A stretch of 64,000 nt of DNA from assembly GCA_000277445.1 (NCBI GenBank), contig AJWJ01000032.1:1-64000 (forward strand), written 5' to 3'. This DNA is from Polysphondylium violaceum. Its lineage: Eukaryota > Evosea > Eumycetozoa > Dictyosteliales > Dictyosteliaceae. Below the pieces are notes generated by a model. It was not told the origin of the DNA, made no database searches, and saw only the letters and a program-made list of their open reading frames with translations. The first letter of the stretch is position 1; each line of letters starts with the position of its first letter. Positions 47,475 to 58,296 of this stretch are shown piece by piece. Made by a program: the position numbers and the translations under genes.

Positions 47475-50117
47475 ATGGGGGACAGGGACAGTGATTCATC
47501 CACCCTCCATTCACTAGGTTCGCCACCTATCACATTAGAGTCTTCGTTTTCGTCGTGTAACAATAGCGATAGCCATACTATCAGCAACAACAATAATAAT
47601 AATATGAATGTCACAAACAATACGATTAGCAGTAGTATTAGTACAACGTTTAATAACAATAGTAGTAGCAATTTAAATATCTCAAGCAATAGTACAGCAA
47701 CTGTAGCAACAACAACCACCACACCTATATCTTTTAAACCAACAGCAACGCCATCAACAAAAATGGATCTCATAGAAGAGAACATGATGTCTGAAATCAA
47801 CATTACCAACAATGACGACGATGACAATCAAAAAGCCTATACTCTTCAAGACGTACTAGAGAATCAAAGAGAGTTGTACAGTTCATTATATGTTGGAGAC
47901 TTGAGGCAAATATTTTCAATTAAAAGATTTAATTTCGAAGAGCATGAAAAGATCAGATGTCTTGGTTTTGATTCAACTCTAGAACCAAGTGAATCAATTC
48001 AAAAGGTAAGTAATAGAAACAATAACAGCAATATACCCTATATTAACAGCATTCTACATGAATAGTATTTACAATATCAAATTATAGATTGTGAATCAGA
48101 TAATGATATTTTATCAATTACCAAACAATTTGAACAATTTTCTCAATTGATCCTCGGTAGAGGACAAAGTACACCAATCCTGATACAAGAGTCTTGTTTT
48201 GGATTGATATTGGCAGCCATTTATTTTATTAAATACGAGTTGTTTTCGTTACCTCAGGCACACGACCTCATTGGCTACAATGATATGTTTGGTACAAGCA
48301 AGAAACATTCTCATTATGAAAAAGTTGATTCCTGCTCTCTTATCAATGATATCACTACCTATTATTATAGAAATATGACTAAAAGAGGTAGTACAGTAAT
48401 AGCAACAGGTGTAACAACAGGATTTGAAGATAATAATTATAATAATAATAACAATGATTATCATCATAGTAGTAAAGAAAAAGAAAAGGAAAAGGATGGT
48501 GGCGGTAGTAGTAAACAAAAGTCAAGTCTATTGAAAAAGATATTCAAGACGAGTAAAAAAAAGACAAGTGGTAGCAGCAGTAGTAAATCAAGCTCTGCTA
48601 CAGCAAAACAAAACAAAGAGTTGAGTGAACAACTTGAAAGAGAGAGAGTAGAGAAAATGGATCCCGCTGAACAACTGAGATACCATCAACAACTAATAGA
48701 AAAACATCAACAAGAATATCAACAATTTCACAACAAAGAAAAGGAAAAAGACAAAGATAGTAATGGTAGCAATGGCAACACCAACGGTACACCCCCAGGA
48801 TCACCAGGTGGTGGTGAACACAATGATTTGGATAACTATGATAGATCAGATCCCAGTTCAAAGAGTTCAAAACCAATTATTGCACCAAACTGGACAACAC
48901 TTCCAGAGGAATATAAAACCGTTGTTAAAGGATGGGATATTAAACAAAATCTACTTGATCAATATTGGGATGTCACTCTTAGTCTGCTACACTTTCAAAC
49001 AAAACTTAAATTCTATACCCAAGAACCACCAAAAACCGAGAGAAGAAAGTATTATCCAATCACATATAATCAATCAACCACTGTCTCTATTCAATCCGAA
49101 CCAAACTCTACAACTATATCATCAGCTAGTGGTGGTTCAAAATCATCAACTACATCTACTACAACAGCATCTACTAATAATACATCTACCACTACAACTA
49201 CAACAACAACAACAACAACTACTAAATTCCAAAAGAAACCATTTGACCAACTATGTAAAAAACCATCAACTGATATAAAGAAATTGTATACTATTCGTGA
49301 ACGTGTTGGAAAAGGTGGATTTGGTCAAGTGTATTTGGCAAAGAGTAATGTGGATAAGAGTAAATCAAGAATTGCCATCAAAAGGTTACCTCATACGAGA
49401 AAGAAGGAAAAGAAATTCAATATCAAAGAGGTGCGTGTCTTGGAATTTGCCAAACACCCCAACATCATCTCTTATCATGAATCGTTCTTCGTTAGCGACG
49501 AAGTTTGGATTGTCATGGAGTTTATGGAGGGTGGTACATTATCAGAGGCATCTCACCAATATCCCTTCCAAGAGTCAAACATTGCCTATGTCGCCCGTGA
49601 GGTGTTGCAAGGCTTGGCCTATCTACACTCTAATAACTTGGTTCATCGAGATTTGAAATCACAAAACATTATGATGACCACCGCCGGTGAAATCAAACTC
49701 ATCGATTTCGGTCTCTGTGCCAATCTGTCCAAGGGCGAGAGAATCAGAATGTGTGGATCACCGCTTTGGATGTCGCCCGAGATGATCCAACAAAAGCCCC
49801 ATGGCTATCAGGTCGATGTCTGGAGTCTGGGCATCTGTTTGCTGGAATTGGCCAACAGAACCAACAAGCTCCGTCGAAATCCCGTCAAAACAATGTTTAT
49901 GGTTGGCTCCGAGGGTGTCAAAGAGCCCTTTGAGGACCCCAATAAATGGAGCGACCATTTCCACGATTTCATCTCAAAGTGTCTTCAAATGGACCCCCAA
50001 AAGCGTCCCCCCTGTTCAGAATTACTCAAACATCCATTCCTCGAGATTTCAGACAATAAAAAGAAAATGGGTAAAATATTATCATCTATATTCCTTAAAA
50101 ATATAGTTGGTATTTAA
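47475..50117 (+). CDS. STE20/PAK-type Ser/Thr protein kinase
   Basis: Two exons (47475-48005, 48066-50117) give 860 residues; the acceptor at 48065 is the only one that keeps both phase and an open frame. The N-terminus has Ser/Asn stretches and then an ordered segment of about 120 residues (from [15 protein letters not shown] to [12 protein letters not shown]) that I do not recognise, partly encoded across the intron. A charged Lys/Glu linker and a second ordered patch ([18 protein letters not shown]) precede the kinase domain at about residues 595-845: [37 protein letters not shown] and [11 protein letters not shown]. All catalytic residues are present. No CRIB motif is apparent, which fits the CRIB-less dictyostelid PAK members (such as pakG or pakH). 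Confidence 0.88.
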
Positions 50118-50981
50118 CAATAACAATAAATAGTCGTAATCAATCATCAAAACACTAAACAACAAGCAATTGCAACAATAATAAAAGAAGACAAATAAAA
50201 TTTATTAATACAACATGATATCATATCAACTAACCCCAGAATGAATCATGGAATGTCATTTTTCGACTTTGAAAACTGAAAAAAGTTAATCGAACAACTT
50301 GTGACTTGTGTCACTGAGATTTTTTTTTTTTTTTTTTTTTATTAAAAAAATTGCAAAAATTGCAACAAAAGATTTCTTTTGATTTTTTCAATTTTTTTAA
50401 AAAATTCTTATTCTGTGTACGAAATTGATTCTATAGATTATTATTACTAAATTGTAACACTAATAATCCTTTCATTGTAAAGAGTAATAAAATAAATAAG
50501 GGTATGATAAATTTGATACATCACACATATATACAGATGAGTATTACTTTCTCATGTGATTTGTTTTAGGAAATAGAAAGTGTGTCGCGTGTGTTGTGGT
50601 GGTGTGTATCTCCTACAAAAAAAAAGAAAATGACCCCTTCAACACACTACGCTCTTTCTTTCTAATCCAACAAAAAAACACAAAATACATAATCACACAG
50701 AAAGAACAACATAATAATACATACACTTATTTCAAACATTTAGTTTTTGTTCATTCATTCATTTATTTATTTGTTTTAAATCATGATATTTTAAAACTAT
50801 TATTGTTGGGTAAACCTCATTCTCTTTGTTATCTCTTGAAATCTCATTCTAACACTAAACTTACTTTTAAACAAACAGATCATTAGGTTTCATTTTCAAT
50901 AATAAATATAGTGTAATATTAATATAGGAAGTAAAGGATAGATAGTAAAATAATAGATAAATACACATAAACAGTCTAAAG
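50118..50981. other. Intergenic region
   Basis: About 0.86 kb, AT-rich with a run of T near 50320-50340 and CA-rich words. No gene seen. It should hold the promoter of the cysteine-rich membrane protein. Confidence 0.6.
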
Positions 50982-52657
50982 ATGAGGAATTCAATATCGC
51001 TGCTATTAAAGATATTCCTTTTATCATTTGTATTGATCTCTTTATATAATGGTTTAGGTATGTAGTTTGTGTTTGTAGTAGTGGTGATGTCATCATTATT
51101 GCAATCAAGGTTATATAAACATTATGATTAATAATATACTTTTTATAAACAACAACAACAACAAAAACAAAAACAATATAACAAAATACAGCAAATAGTG
51201 AAAGAGTTAAAATAGCAATTACAGATACAGATAAATTGGTAGAAAATGATAATAGTTTTTTAGAGAGAAAACATAGAAATAAAGGTGATTTCCCACCACA
51301 TGATGCAGATGATGGTGATCAAGGATTTACACCTATTGACGAAAATAGTGATGGGTCAGATAGTAACCAAGATAGTAAAAGTGAAAGTAGTAATAGTAAT
51401 TCAACTGAACCAACAGAGGCACCAACATTTTCGCCAGATCCTACACCTACTCCATCAAACTCTTCATCAGAATCATCTCATTCCTCTGAAGAGCCAACAA
51501 ATACACCAAAACCAACTCCTTCAAACTCTTCATCGGAATCATCACACTCTTCTGAAGAACCAACAGTGGCACCAACAGTTTCGCCAGATCCTACACCTAC
51601 TCCATCAAACTCTTCATCAGAATCATCAGAATCATCAAAATCAGAATCAGAATCATCTCATTCTTCTGAAGAACCAACTAATACACCAAAACCAACCAAT
51701 ACACCAGATCCTACACCAACGCCATCAAACTCTTCATCAGAATCATCTCATTCCTCTGAAGAGCCAACTACAACACCGAAACCCACTACAACACCAGAGC
51801 CAACAAATACACCATCTCCTTCTCCTACCCCTACCCCTACTCCCACTCCTACAACAACACCCAAACCAACACCCGACAACTCTACCTGTCAAATGTGTCC
51901 AGCTGGCACTTTTGCCAATATAAAGAATCCCAATTGTTCAGGTTGTAATTCAGGCAGTTGCAAGAGTCCCACTGCAAACTGTGAACTTTGTCCCAGTGGT
52001 CAATACTCTAATGTTCAAGGAGCATCAGAGTGCCAACCATGTTTGGACGGCACCACAGCACCATTAAATGGCTCCGCTACTTGTAGTTCCTGTGAGGCAG
52101 GTTACTCTAGTGACTCTGAACACATTAAATGTGTTCCATGTGCACCAGGTCTATTTTCAAATGAAGGCGAGGTGTGTCAAGATTGTGCACCAGGCCAATA
52201 CTCCAACAAAGGTTCCCCCTTTTGCTCCAAATGTCCAACAGGCACCTACAACGGATTTGCGGCCCAACAATCATGCTTTGACTGTGGCACTAGATTCTAT
52301 AATCCCGAGCAAGGCTCCACCTCTTCCAACAAATGTCTTTTATGTCCATCTGGCTCCTATTGTCCATTCACTGCCACAGAAAATGCAGTTGTTTGTCCTG
52401 AGGACCATTTCTGCGCCGAAGGCAGCATGTCACCCACCAAATGCACATCATTCTACACCTCGTCTTTGGGTTCCGATGATTGTCATCCAAACAAATGGCT
52501 TTATGTAATTATTTTTGGTGTTACCGGTGCCATTGTCGTTGGTATTATTGTCGTTTGGAAATATGTTCAAATTCAAAAATACAAGAAAGCTCAATACACT
52601 AGTGAGGTAACTAGATTAATTCCAAAACCTGAAGGTCCAGAATATGGTGGATTCTAA
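50982..52657 (+). CDS. Cysteine-rich type I membrane protein with Ser/Thr/Pro stalk
   Basis: Two exons (50982-51057, 51192-52657) give 513 residues. A signal peptide (MRNSISLLLKIFLLSFVLIS) is followed by an acidic segment and a stalk of imperfect repeats (TPSNSSSESSHSSEEPT and relatives), likely heavily O-glycosylated. Residues about 215-415 hold short cysteine motifs such as CPAGTFAN, CPSGQYSNVQGASECQPC, CAPGLFSN and CPTGTYNG, which resemble ephrin-receptor-like or TNFR-type cysteine modules found in many protist surface proteins. A transmembrane helix (WLYVIIFGVTGAIVVGIIVV) and a 30-residue tail ending EGPEYGGF close it. It is probably a cell-surface or adhesion-type protein; the ligand is unknown. 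Confidence 0.88.
51465..51790 (+). repeat. Imperfect tandem repeats encoding the Ser/Thr/Pro stalk
   Basis: Several copies of a unit encoding PSNSSSESSHSSEEPT with short Thr/Pro spacers. The copies share most bases, so they probably arose by recent tandem duplication and may vary in number. Confidence 0.75.
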
Positions 52658-53437
52658 AAAAAAAACACACATTACATTTATTATGTTTTGTTTTATTATC
52701 TTTTTTTTTCCTATTCATCATTCTTAATCTACACCAACAACATTATATATATATACACACAAACTATTTCAAAACAAATACTTTTTTAATTTTTGTGTTT
52801 TTGTACATTTAATTTAAATAATGTTCATTTATCCCTCCTCCTCCCAAATCAATCATAGCAAACAAACCAACAGCAACAATAATTAATGTAATAATGTAAT
52901 ATTATTACAAACCCAAAAACTCCCCTTTCCCCTTTAAAATTAAGATTTTATTGATGTGATTGTAAGTGATCAATCATTTTATAAAATTCAATGACAATAA
53001 ATAAAATAATAATTTTTTTTTAAAAAAAGATAGACTTTGATAACACCACCAAACTAATTTCTTATACCTCATCAGATGAACTCGGTTCTGATTCCCCTGA
53101 TGAGGATGATGATTTCTTTGATTAAAAATTATGCCCAGTCAATCCATTAACAATCCTATTATAACAACGATTCAGCTCCTTTACTAAACTAACTTAAACA
53201 AAGACAAACATACTCTAAAAAACTGATAAAAAAGAAAAAAAGGGACAATGAATAAAATAAATAAGAATCTACTCTTGTTTTATTTGTATGTGTTTGTTGT
53301 TTTATATACATAATCTTTGTGTTTGTGTTTACCACTTTGTTGTATGCTGTGTATGTATTATGTGGCTTTGTTTGTGCGCTATATTCATAGTTATTGTTGT
53401 TTGATCTCTTTTTCTTTTCAAACTGTATTGAAATTGA
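52658..53437. other. Convergent intergenic region with an orphan coding-like segment
   Basis: About 0.78 kb of AT-rich 3' flank. Apart from the acidic segment at 53030-53125 it holds only homopolymers and CA/GT-rich words. Confidence 0.55.
53030..53125 (+). CDS. Candidate orphan 3' exon with acidic C-terminus
   Basis: After a possible AAAG acceptor at 53029 an open frame reads IDFDNTTKLISYTSS, then DELGSDSPDEDDDFFD, and ends in TAA. The acidic tail, the codon choice and the base content contrast with the flanks. No start or clear upstream exon could be joined: a GTAAGT donor exists near 52961 but the frames before it carry stops. It may be the last exon of an unannotated gene or a decayed fragment. 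Confidence 0.3.
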   Translation: MDFDNTTKLISYTSSDELGSDSPDEDDDFFD

Positions 53438-53596
53438 TTATTTGTAACGAATTCCGAAAAGATTTACAGTAAATTGTCTAAGATATTTATTCCAGACCAT
53501 ACAAAATATAGCAAAACCTATACCATTTGCAACACCTTGAATTAATCCATTGTAAAATGATTTTTTATACTTTTCAACTTGTTTATCGTGATTCAT
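53438..53596 (-). CDS. 52-residue single-pass membrane protein
   Basis: ATG to TAA on the minus strand, too short for common annotation cutoffs. The sequence starts MNHDKQVEKYKKSFYNG, continues with a hydrophobic stretch (LIQGVANGIGFAIFCMVW) and ends with a basic tail (NKYLRQFTVNLFGIRYK). The layout (charged start, one membrane helix, basic end) resembles small subunits of mitochondrial inner or outer membrane complexes, but I match no family. It begins only 92 bases after the Prp16 stop codon. The lack of frame-breaking changes and the coherent membrane segment support a real gene. Confidence 0.65.
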   Translation of the reverse strand: MNHDKQVEKYKKSFYNGLIQGVANGIGFAIFCMVWNKYLRQFTVNLFGIRYK

Positions 53597-53688
53597 TATT
53601 TCTTTTCAGTAATTGACTGATCTGCAAAATGATGAAAAAATTTTTTTTTTAAATTATATGAAAAGCCTTTTTTTTATTATCTTTAATG

Positions 53689-56600
53689 TTATAAGCCAAA
53701 TCTATGAGGTGCTTTTTTTTGAGTTGTTGTTTTTGTTTCTTTTTTGCCTGGAATCACTATAGACGATGATGATGACGCAGGTGCTTTGCTTACGCTTTGT
53801 GTTAAAAGTTTAGCAAATTTGTTTGATCTTGAAGAAGTAAATGATGATGATGATGATGATGAGTTTATGGTTGTTGTTGGCTTAACAATAGCAGTTTCTT
53901 TTTCTTGAGTTTCTTTATCTTCTTGAGCACTATTTTCTTCATCAACTTTTCTTTTACTTGTTGCAACCTTTTTGTGACCTTGTTTGATTGTGAAAAACAT
54001 TGGACCCATTTCAGCCAACCAAGTTGGATCGACTGCAGTTACCACTTGCATGTATTCTTTGGTTGTCATGACAAGTTCATGATAGACGATATAGTCGGGC
54101 GCATATCCAAGACCATACAATGCACTGGTTGGATGAAGAAAGCATGGCATACCGGTTCTCATATTGACATATTCACCAATACCTTTGATTTTGGCAGAAT
54201 GATGGAAATATGAGGACGACAAAGCTTTTCTAATGACGTCCCAGTTGGAGCCACATGACTCGATTCTCATATTGTGCTGTTCCATGATATCCAGCAATTG
54301 ACCACGGATTTCTCTTACTTTTCTCATGGCTTTTACGTGGACATAGTGCTCTGCGCACCATTGTGAGCTGTATTTATTGATTTTCCATTGCTGATATACA
54401 TGTAGGAGGGTAAGATGATCACTCTCTGGAACAAAGAACTTCTCTCTGGCAGAATCACTTTCTTCCTCTGCACCCTTTGGTCGATAAAACACCGATGGTA
54501 TAGAGAGCATAGAGACGATGGTGGCAATGTCCTCTGAACAGCCGAGAATTTCAGAAATGATCAACATCTTTGACAAGGGTGGATCAAGTGGGAATTCAAC
54601 CATTTTGGTGCCTAATGGCGTGATGGCACCATTGTCGTCCAAGGCGCCAAGAAGCCAGAGTTGGTACATAGAGTTGACGATATTGTCTTGTGGGGGAGGA
54701 TCCATGAAATCAAAGTCTAACAGATTAACGATTCCCATAGATTTGAGATTCAATACAACATTACCCAAATTGGTTCTCTGTATTTCGGGTATATTGTTAT
54801 CGAGCAGTTCGTTCTTGAACGCTGTTTCAGTGTAGAGACGATAGCATCTACCGGGTCCAGTACGACCTGCTCTACCCGATCTCTGATTGGCATTGGCTTT
54901 GCTGATTGGCGTCACTTGGAGAGAGTCCATACCGACACGTGGATTGAATACCTTGAGCTTGCAATAGCCCGTGTCAATGACATAGAGAATACCGTCGACA
55001 GTCAACGAAGTTTCGGCGATATTGGTGGCAATGATGCATTTTCTCGAGCCGGTTTCGGCGCGCTCAAAGATTTTGGCTTGCAAATCTGATGGAAGTTGAG
55101 AATAGATGGGCAAGAGGGTTAGTCTGGGGGCGTCTTTACCCAGTTGCTTGATTCGCTCCTCGACAGTGGCACAAGTGGTCTCGATATCTTCTTGACCAGT
55201 CATAAAGACCAAGATATCACCGGGTGGGTGAGTGATGTGAATCGACAGCACTTGTTTAACAGCGGCATCGACATAGTCTTCACAAGGGGTTTTGCTCCAC
55301 ATAACTTCGACAGGAAACGTTCGACCGGGAATAGTAAACACAGGGACATCACCGAAAAACATTGAAAACTTTTTGGAGTCCATAGTGGCTGAGGTGACAA
55401 TGAGCTTCATGTCGTGTCTTCTTTGAAGCACCTTTTTAAGAATACCAAACAACACATCGGTATTGAGGGAACGTTCGTGGGCTTCATCCATAATGATTGC
55501 CGAATACTTGTCGAGATTGGGGTCATTCAGCGACTCTTTGAGCAAAATACCATCGGTCATGTACTTGATGGCCGTGTCTTTGGTTGTGCAATCTTCAAAA
55601 CGAATAGAATAACCTACTTCCTCGCCCAGTGTGACACCCATCTCTTCAGATACTCTTTTTGCCACACTGACAGCAGCAACTCTACGTGGTTGGGTGCATC
55701 CAATCTTTCCATAGTTGCCATAGCCTTCTTCATAGAGATACTGAGTCAACTGTGTCGTCTTGCCCGAACCAGTCTCACCAACAATGATAATAATGTTGTT
55801 TTCCGAAATGACTCTCATCAATTCTGAACGACATCCATACACTGGCAAGAACTCTCGTTGTTCTTTGATGGTTTTGGTTCTGGCAAAATCGCTCGATGCC
55901 TCAGATTTGACAGAGAGATGGCTGGCAAATTGTGATTTCTCTTTATAGTTCTTTACTTCTCCCGTTTCCTTATCGATCTCTTCTTTGTTTTCCTCCAACT
56001 GATCTTCGGTCTTGACACCCATGATATTGCCCAATGCAGTGCCGCCGAGTTCCCATACTTTTTTCTGACTCTTTACACGATCTCTTTTTTCCCTAAACTC
56101 TCTATTCAACATACTTCCCTTTCTAGAGATAATGGCCATGTCTGATGTGACATCTTTCACCGTTTGTACTGATTTCTGTTGTCTATTTGATACCAGCTTT
56201 CCATCCAAAAAAGGTGGCACTGTGTTTTGAACGATAAGATGCACACGTTCTTCATCTTCTTCTTGGACATGATCTAAATCAATTTCATTCTGCAATACAA
56301 CACCAGACTGCATCAATCTATTTGCTTCCCAACGACTATTGTCATCGTTCATTTGTGTTTGTTTGGTTGTAACTCTTTTCTTTTGTCTCTTTTGCATTTC
56401 CTCTTCCATCTTTTTAAATTTACTCTCATCGCCCAAGAATGGTCCATCTCTGGCATCATGCACAATACCTTCACCTTCATCTGCATCATAGTAATCTCTA
56501 TCAAATTCTTCCTCTTCTTCTCTTTCTTCTTTTATATGTTGTTTTTTATTGTTACTCCAAGAGTTGTATTGATGTGATGGTGTACGCATTGGTGTTTCAT

Positions 56601-57900
56601 TTCCTCTATTATTATTATATCTTTTATCTGTAGACATTGGTTCTTTAAATTCATTCCTTCTAGGTGTAGATTGGTAATTTCTATCATTTTGTCTATAATT
56701 TGAAATTGGTCTATTGTTATCATCTCTTCTAGGAGTCGAATCATCTCTTTTGTAAGGTGTATTTTTTTCGTCTCTATTTCTATTATCTCTATTATCTCTG
56801 TTGTCTCTATTATCATCTCTTCTAGGAGTTGGATAATCTCTTCTGTATGGTGTGTTTCTTTCATCTCTATTTCTACTATCTCTATTATCTCTGTTATCTC
56901 TGTTATCTCGATGGTCTCTGTTATCATCTCTTCTGGGTGTGGAATCATCTCTTCTATATGGAGTTCTTTCGTCTCTATTTCTATTATCTCTATTATCTCT
57001 GTTATCTCTATTATCTCTATGATCATCTCTTCTGGGTGTTGAATCATCTCTTCTATATGGAGTTCTTTCATCTCTATTATCTCTGCTATCTCTATGATCT
57101 CTATAGTCTCTGCTATCTCTGCTATCTCTATTATCTCTGTTATCTCTTCTATTATAGTCATCTCTATAATCTCTGCTACTATCTCTTCTACCTTGAATTT
57201 TATCTAAAGTCTCTCTATTTACACCACCTGGATGAGAAGGTGTTTGACTTTTTAACTCTCTATAATTCTTTTTAGTTGCTTTATGAAATGAATTCTTTTC
57301 ATCTTCAAATTCTTCTCCTTCATCATCGTTGCTGCTGTTGTTATTGTTTTCTTTTTGTTGTCTTTCCAATTCTTCTCTTTTCTCTTGTGCCAATTTATCA
57401 AGTCCTAATAAAGATGATCTAACAATCGGTGTAGAAGAAGAGGAGGATGATGAGGATGATGATGATTTCTTTTTAATTAAACCACCACTCATTGTTGTAG
57501 GTAAAGGCTCCTTGAATGATGAAGATGAAGATGTATCCGTTGTAAATGTCATTGTTTTTAATGGTTCATGATTACTACTACTTTCACTTTGCTTTGATGC
57601 TTTAACTTTTTTATACAAATCTGATATTATATCATTATCTTTTAGATTATACTGTTTACAAGCTATACATTGATGATGATGATGATAAAACATTATATTA
57701 ATATTAACACCAATACAAGTATAAAGCCTAAACAAACACATACCATCATTAAACTGATCTAGAGAATTCGATTGTAAAGCTTCATTATATAATCTAATGC
57801 CTAAAGTTTGATTACTATTTGGTAAATTTAAAGATTTAGATACTTTATCACTAATATCATTTATGAGCTGTTGTTTGGTACCACCATCTTTACCATCCAT
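53689..57900 (-). CDS. dhx38: Prp16/DHX38 DEAH-box splicing helicase
   Basis: Two exons (57900-57744, 57662-53689) give 1376 residues. The N-terminal region has Ser runs and a long Arg-Asp repeat; a conserved linker ([16 protein letters not shown]) precedes the helicase core from about residue 680. The motifs are [10 protein letters not shown] (I), TQPRRVAA (Ia), DEAH (II), SAT (III) and [12 protein letters not shown] (VI). The downstream sequence tracks human DHX38 closely ([53 protein letters not shown]). Prp16 remodels the spliceosome after the first catalytic step. The intron 57663-57743 is 81 bases, in frame and free of stops, so a retained form would add 27 residues (His-rich). Confidence 0.95.
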   Translation of the reverse strand: MDGKDGGTKQQLINDISDKVSKSLNLPNSNQTLGIRLYNEALQSNSLDQFNDGMCLFRLYTCIGVNINIMFYHHHHQCIACKQYNLKDNDIISDLYKKVKASKQSESSSNHEPLKTMTFTTDTSSSSSFKEPLPTTMSGGLIKKKSSSSSSSSSSSTPIVRSSLLGLDKLAQEKREELERQQKENNNNSSNDDEGEEFEDEKNSFHKATKKNYRELKSQTPSHPGGVNRETLDKIQGRRDSSRDYRDDYNRRDNRDNRDSRDSRDYRDHRDSRDNRDERTPYRRDDSTPRRDDHRDNRDNRDNRDNRNRDERTPYRRDDSTPRRDDNRDHRDNRDNRDNRDSRNRDERNTPYRRDYPTPRRDDNRDNRDNRDNRNRDEKNTPYKRDDSTPRRDDNNRPISNYRQNDRNYQSTPRRNEFKEPMSTDKRYNNNRGNETPMRTPSHQYNSWSNNKKQHIKEEREEEEEFDRDYYDADEGEGIVHDARDGPFLGDESKFKKMEEEMQKRQKKRVTTKQTQMNDDNSRWEANRLMQSGVVLQNEIDLDHVQEEDEERVHLIVQNTVPPFLDGKLVSNRQQKSVQTVKDVTSDMAIISRKGSMLNREFREKRDRVKSQKKVWELGGTALGNIMGVKTEDQLEENKEEIDKETGEVKNYKEKSQFASHLSVKSEASSDFARTKTIKEQREFLPVYGCRSELMRVISENNIIIIVGETGSGKTTQLTQYLYEEGYGNYGKIGCTQPRRVAAVSVAKRVSEEMGVTLGEEVGYSIRFEDCTTKDTAIKYMTDGILLKESLNDPNLDKYSAIIMDEAHERSLNTDVLFGILKKVLQRRHDMKLIVTSATMDSKKFSMFFGDVPVFTIPGRTFPVEVMWSKTPCEDYVDAAVKQVLSIHITHPPGDILVFMTGQEDIETTCATVEERIKQLGKDAPRLTLLPIYSQLPSDLQAKIFERAETGSRKCIIATNIAETSLTVDGILYVIDTGYCKLKVFNPRVGMDSLQVTPISKANANQRSGRAGRTGPGRCYRLYTETAFKNELLDNNIPEIQRTNLGNVVLNLKSMGIVNLLDFDFMDPPPQDNIVNSMYQLWLLGALDDNGAITPLGTKMVEFPLDPPLSKMLIISEILGCSEDIATIVSMLSIPSVFYRPKGAEEESDSAREKFFVPESDHLTLLHVYQQWKINKYSSQWCAEHYVHVKAMRKVREIRGQLLDIMEQHNMRIESCGSNWDVIRKALSSSYFHHSAKIKGIGEYVNMRTGMPCFLHPTSALYGLGYAPDYIVYHELVMTTKEYMQVVTAVDPTWLAEMGPMFFTIKQGHKKVATSKRKVDEENSAQEDKETQEKETAIVKPTTTINSSSSSSSFTSSRSNKFAKLLTQSVSKAPASSSSSIVIPGKKETKTTTQKKAPHRFGL
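56712..57170 (-). repeat. Tandem repeat encoding Arg-Asp (RD) stretches in Prp16
   Basis: Several diverged copies of a unit of roughly 90-110 bases encode [18 protein letters not shown] followed by [11 protein letters not shown] runs of varying length. The copies are near-identical in places, which indicates recent expansion. RD/RS-type repeats are common in splicing factors. Confidence 0.8.
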
Positions 57901-58296
57901 ATTCTATTGTTGTTGTCCAAATATCAAAGTAATGCTTGCACTATTTGAAGAAATACTGTCAGTAATGATATTTTTGTTTTTGAAAAAAAACTTGCAAAAT
58001 TTTTGTCGATTCTCGAAATTGTGGCAATTCCAATCTTTCCAGCATATTAATTAAAAAGCCTTCCACTGACGTACTTGAGACTCTATTAAATAGATTCGAT
58101 TTTATTAAAAATATGCATAATTATTAAAGTGAGATGATTATTTCCAAAAGTTATCATTGTCCCATTGATTACAATAAAAAATAATAGTATCAAGATATTG
58201 TGTATTTATTATTTATATATTTTATTGTTAAAATAAAAGAATAATAGAGTGTAAAATATTTGGACGATAACCAACAACAACAACAACCATCATAAA
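57901..58296. other. Intergenic region
   Basis: About 400 bases between Prp16 (start) and repE (end), both minus strand. AT-rich; no gene seen. Confidence 0.6.

Noticed and set aside
56532-57275. Long open frames on both strands over the RD repeat
   Set aside because: Out-of-frame or antisense products of the tandem repeat in Prp16; composition is purely repetitive.
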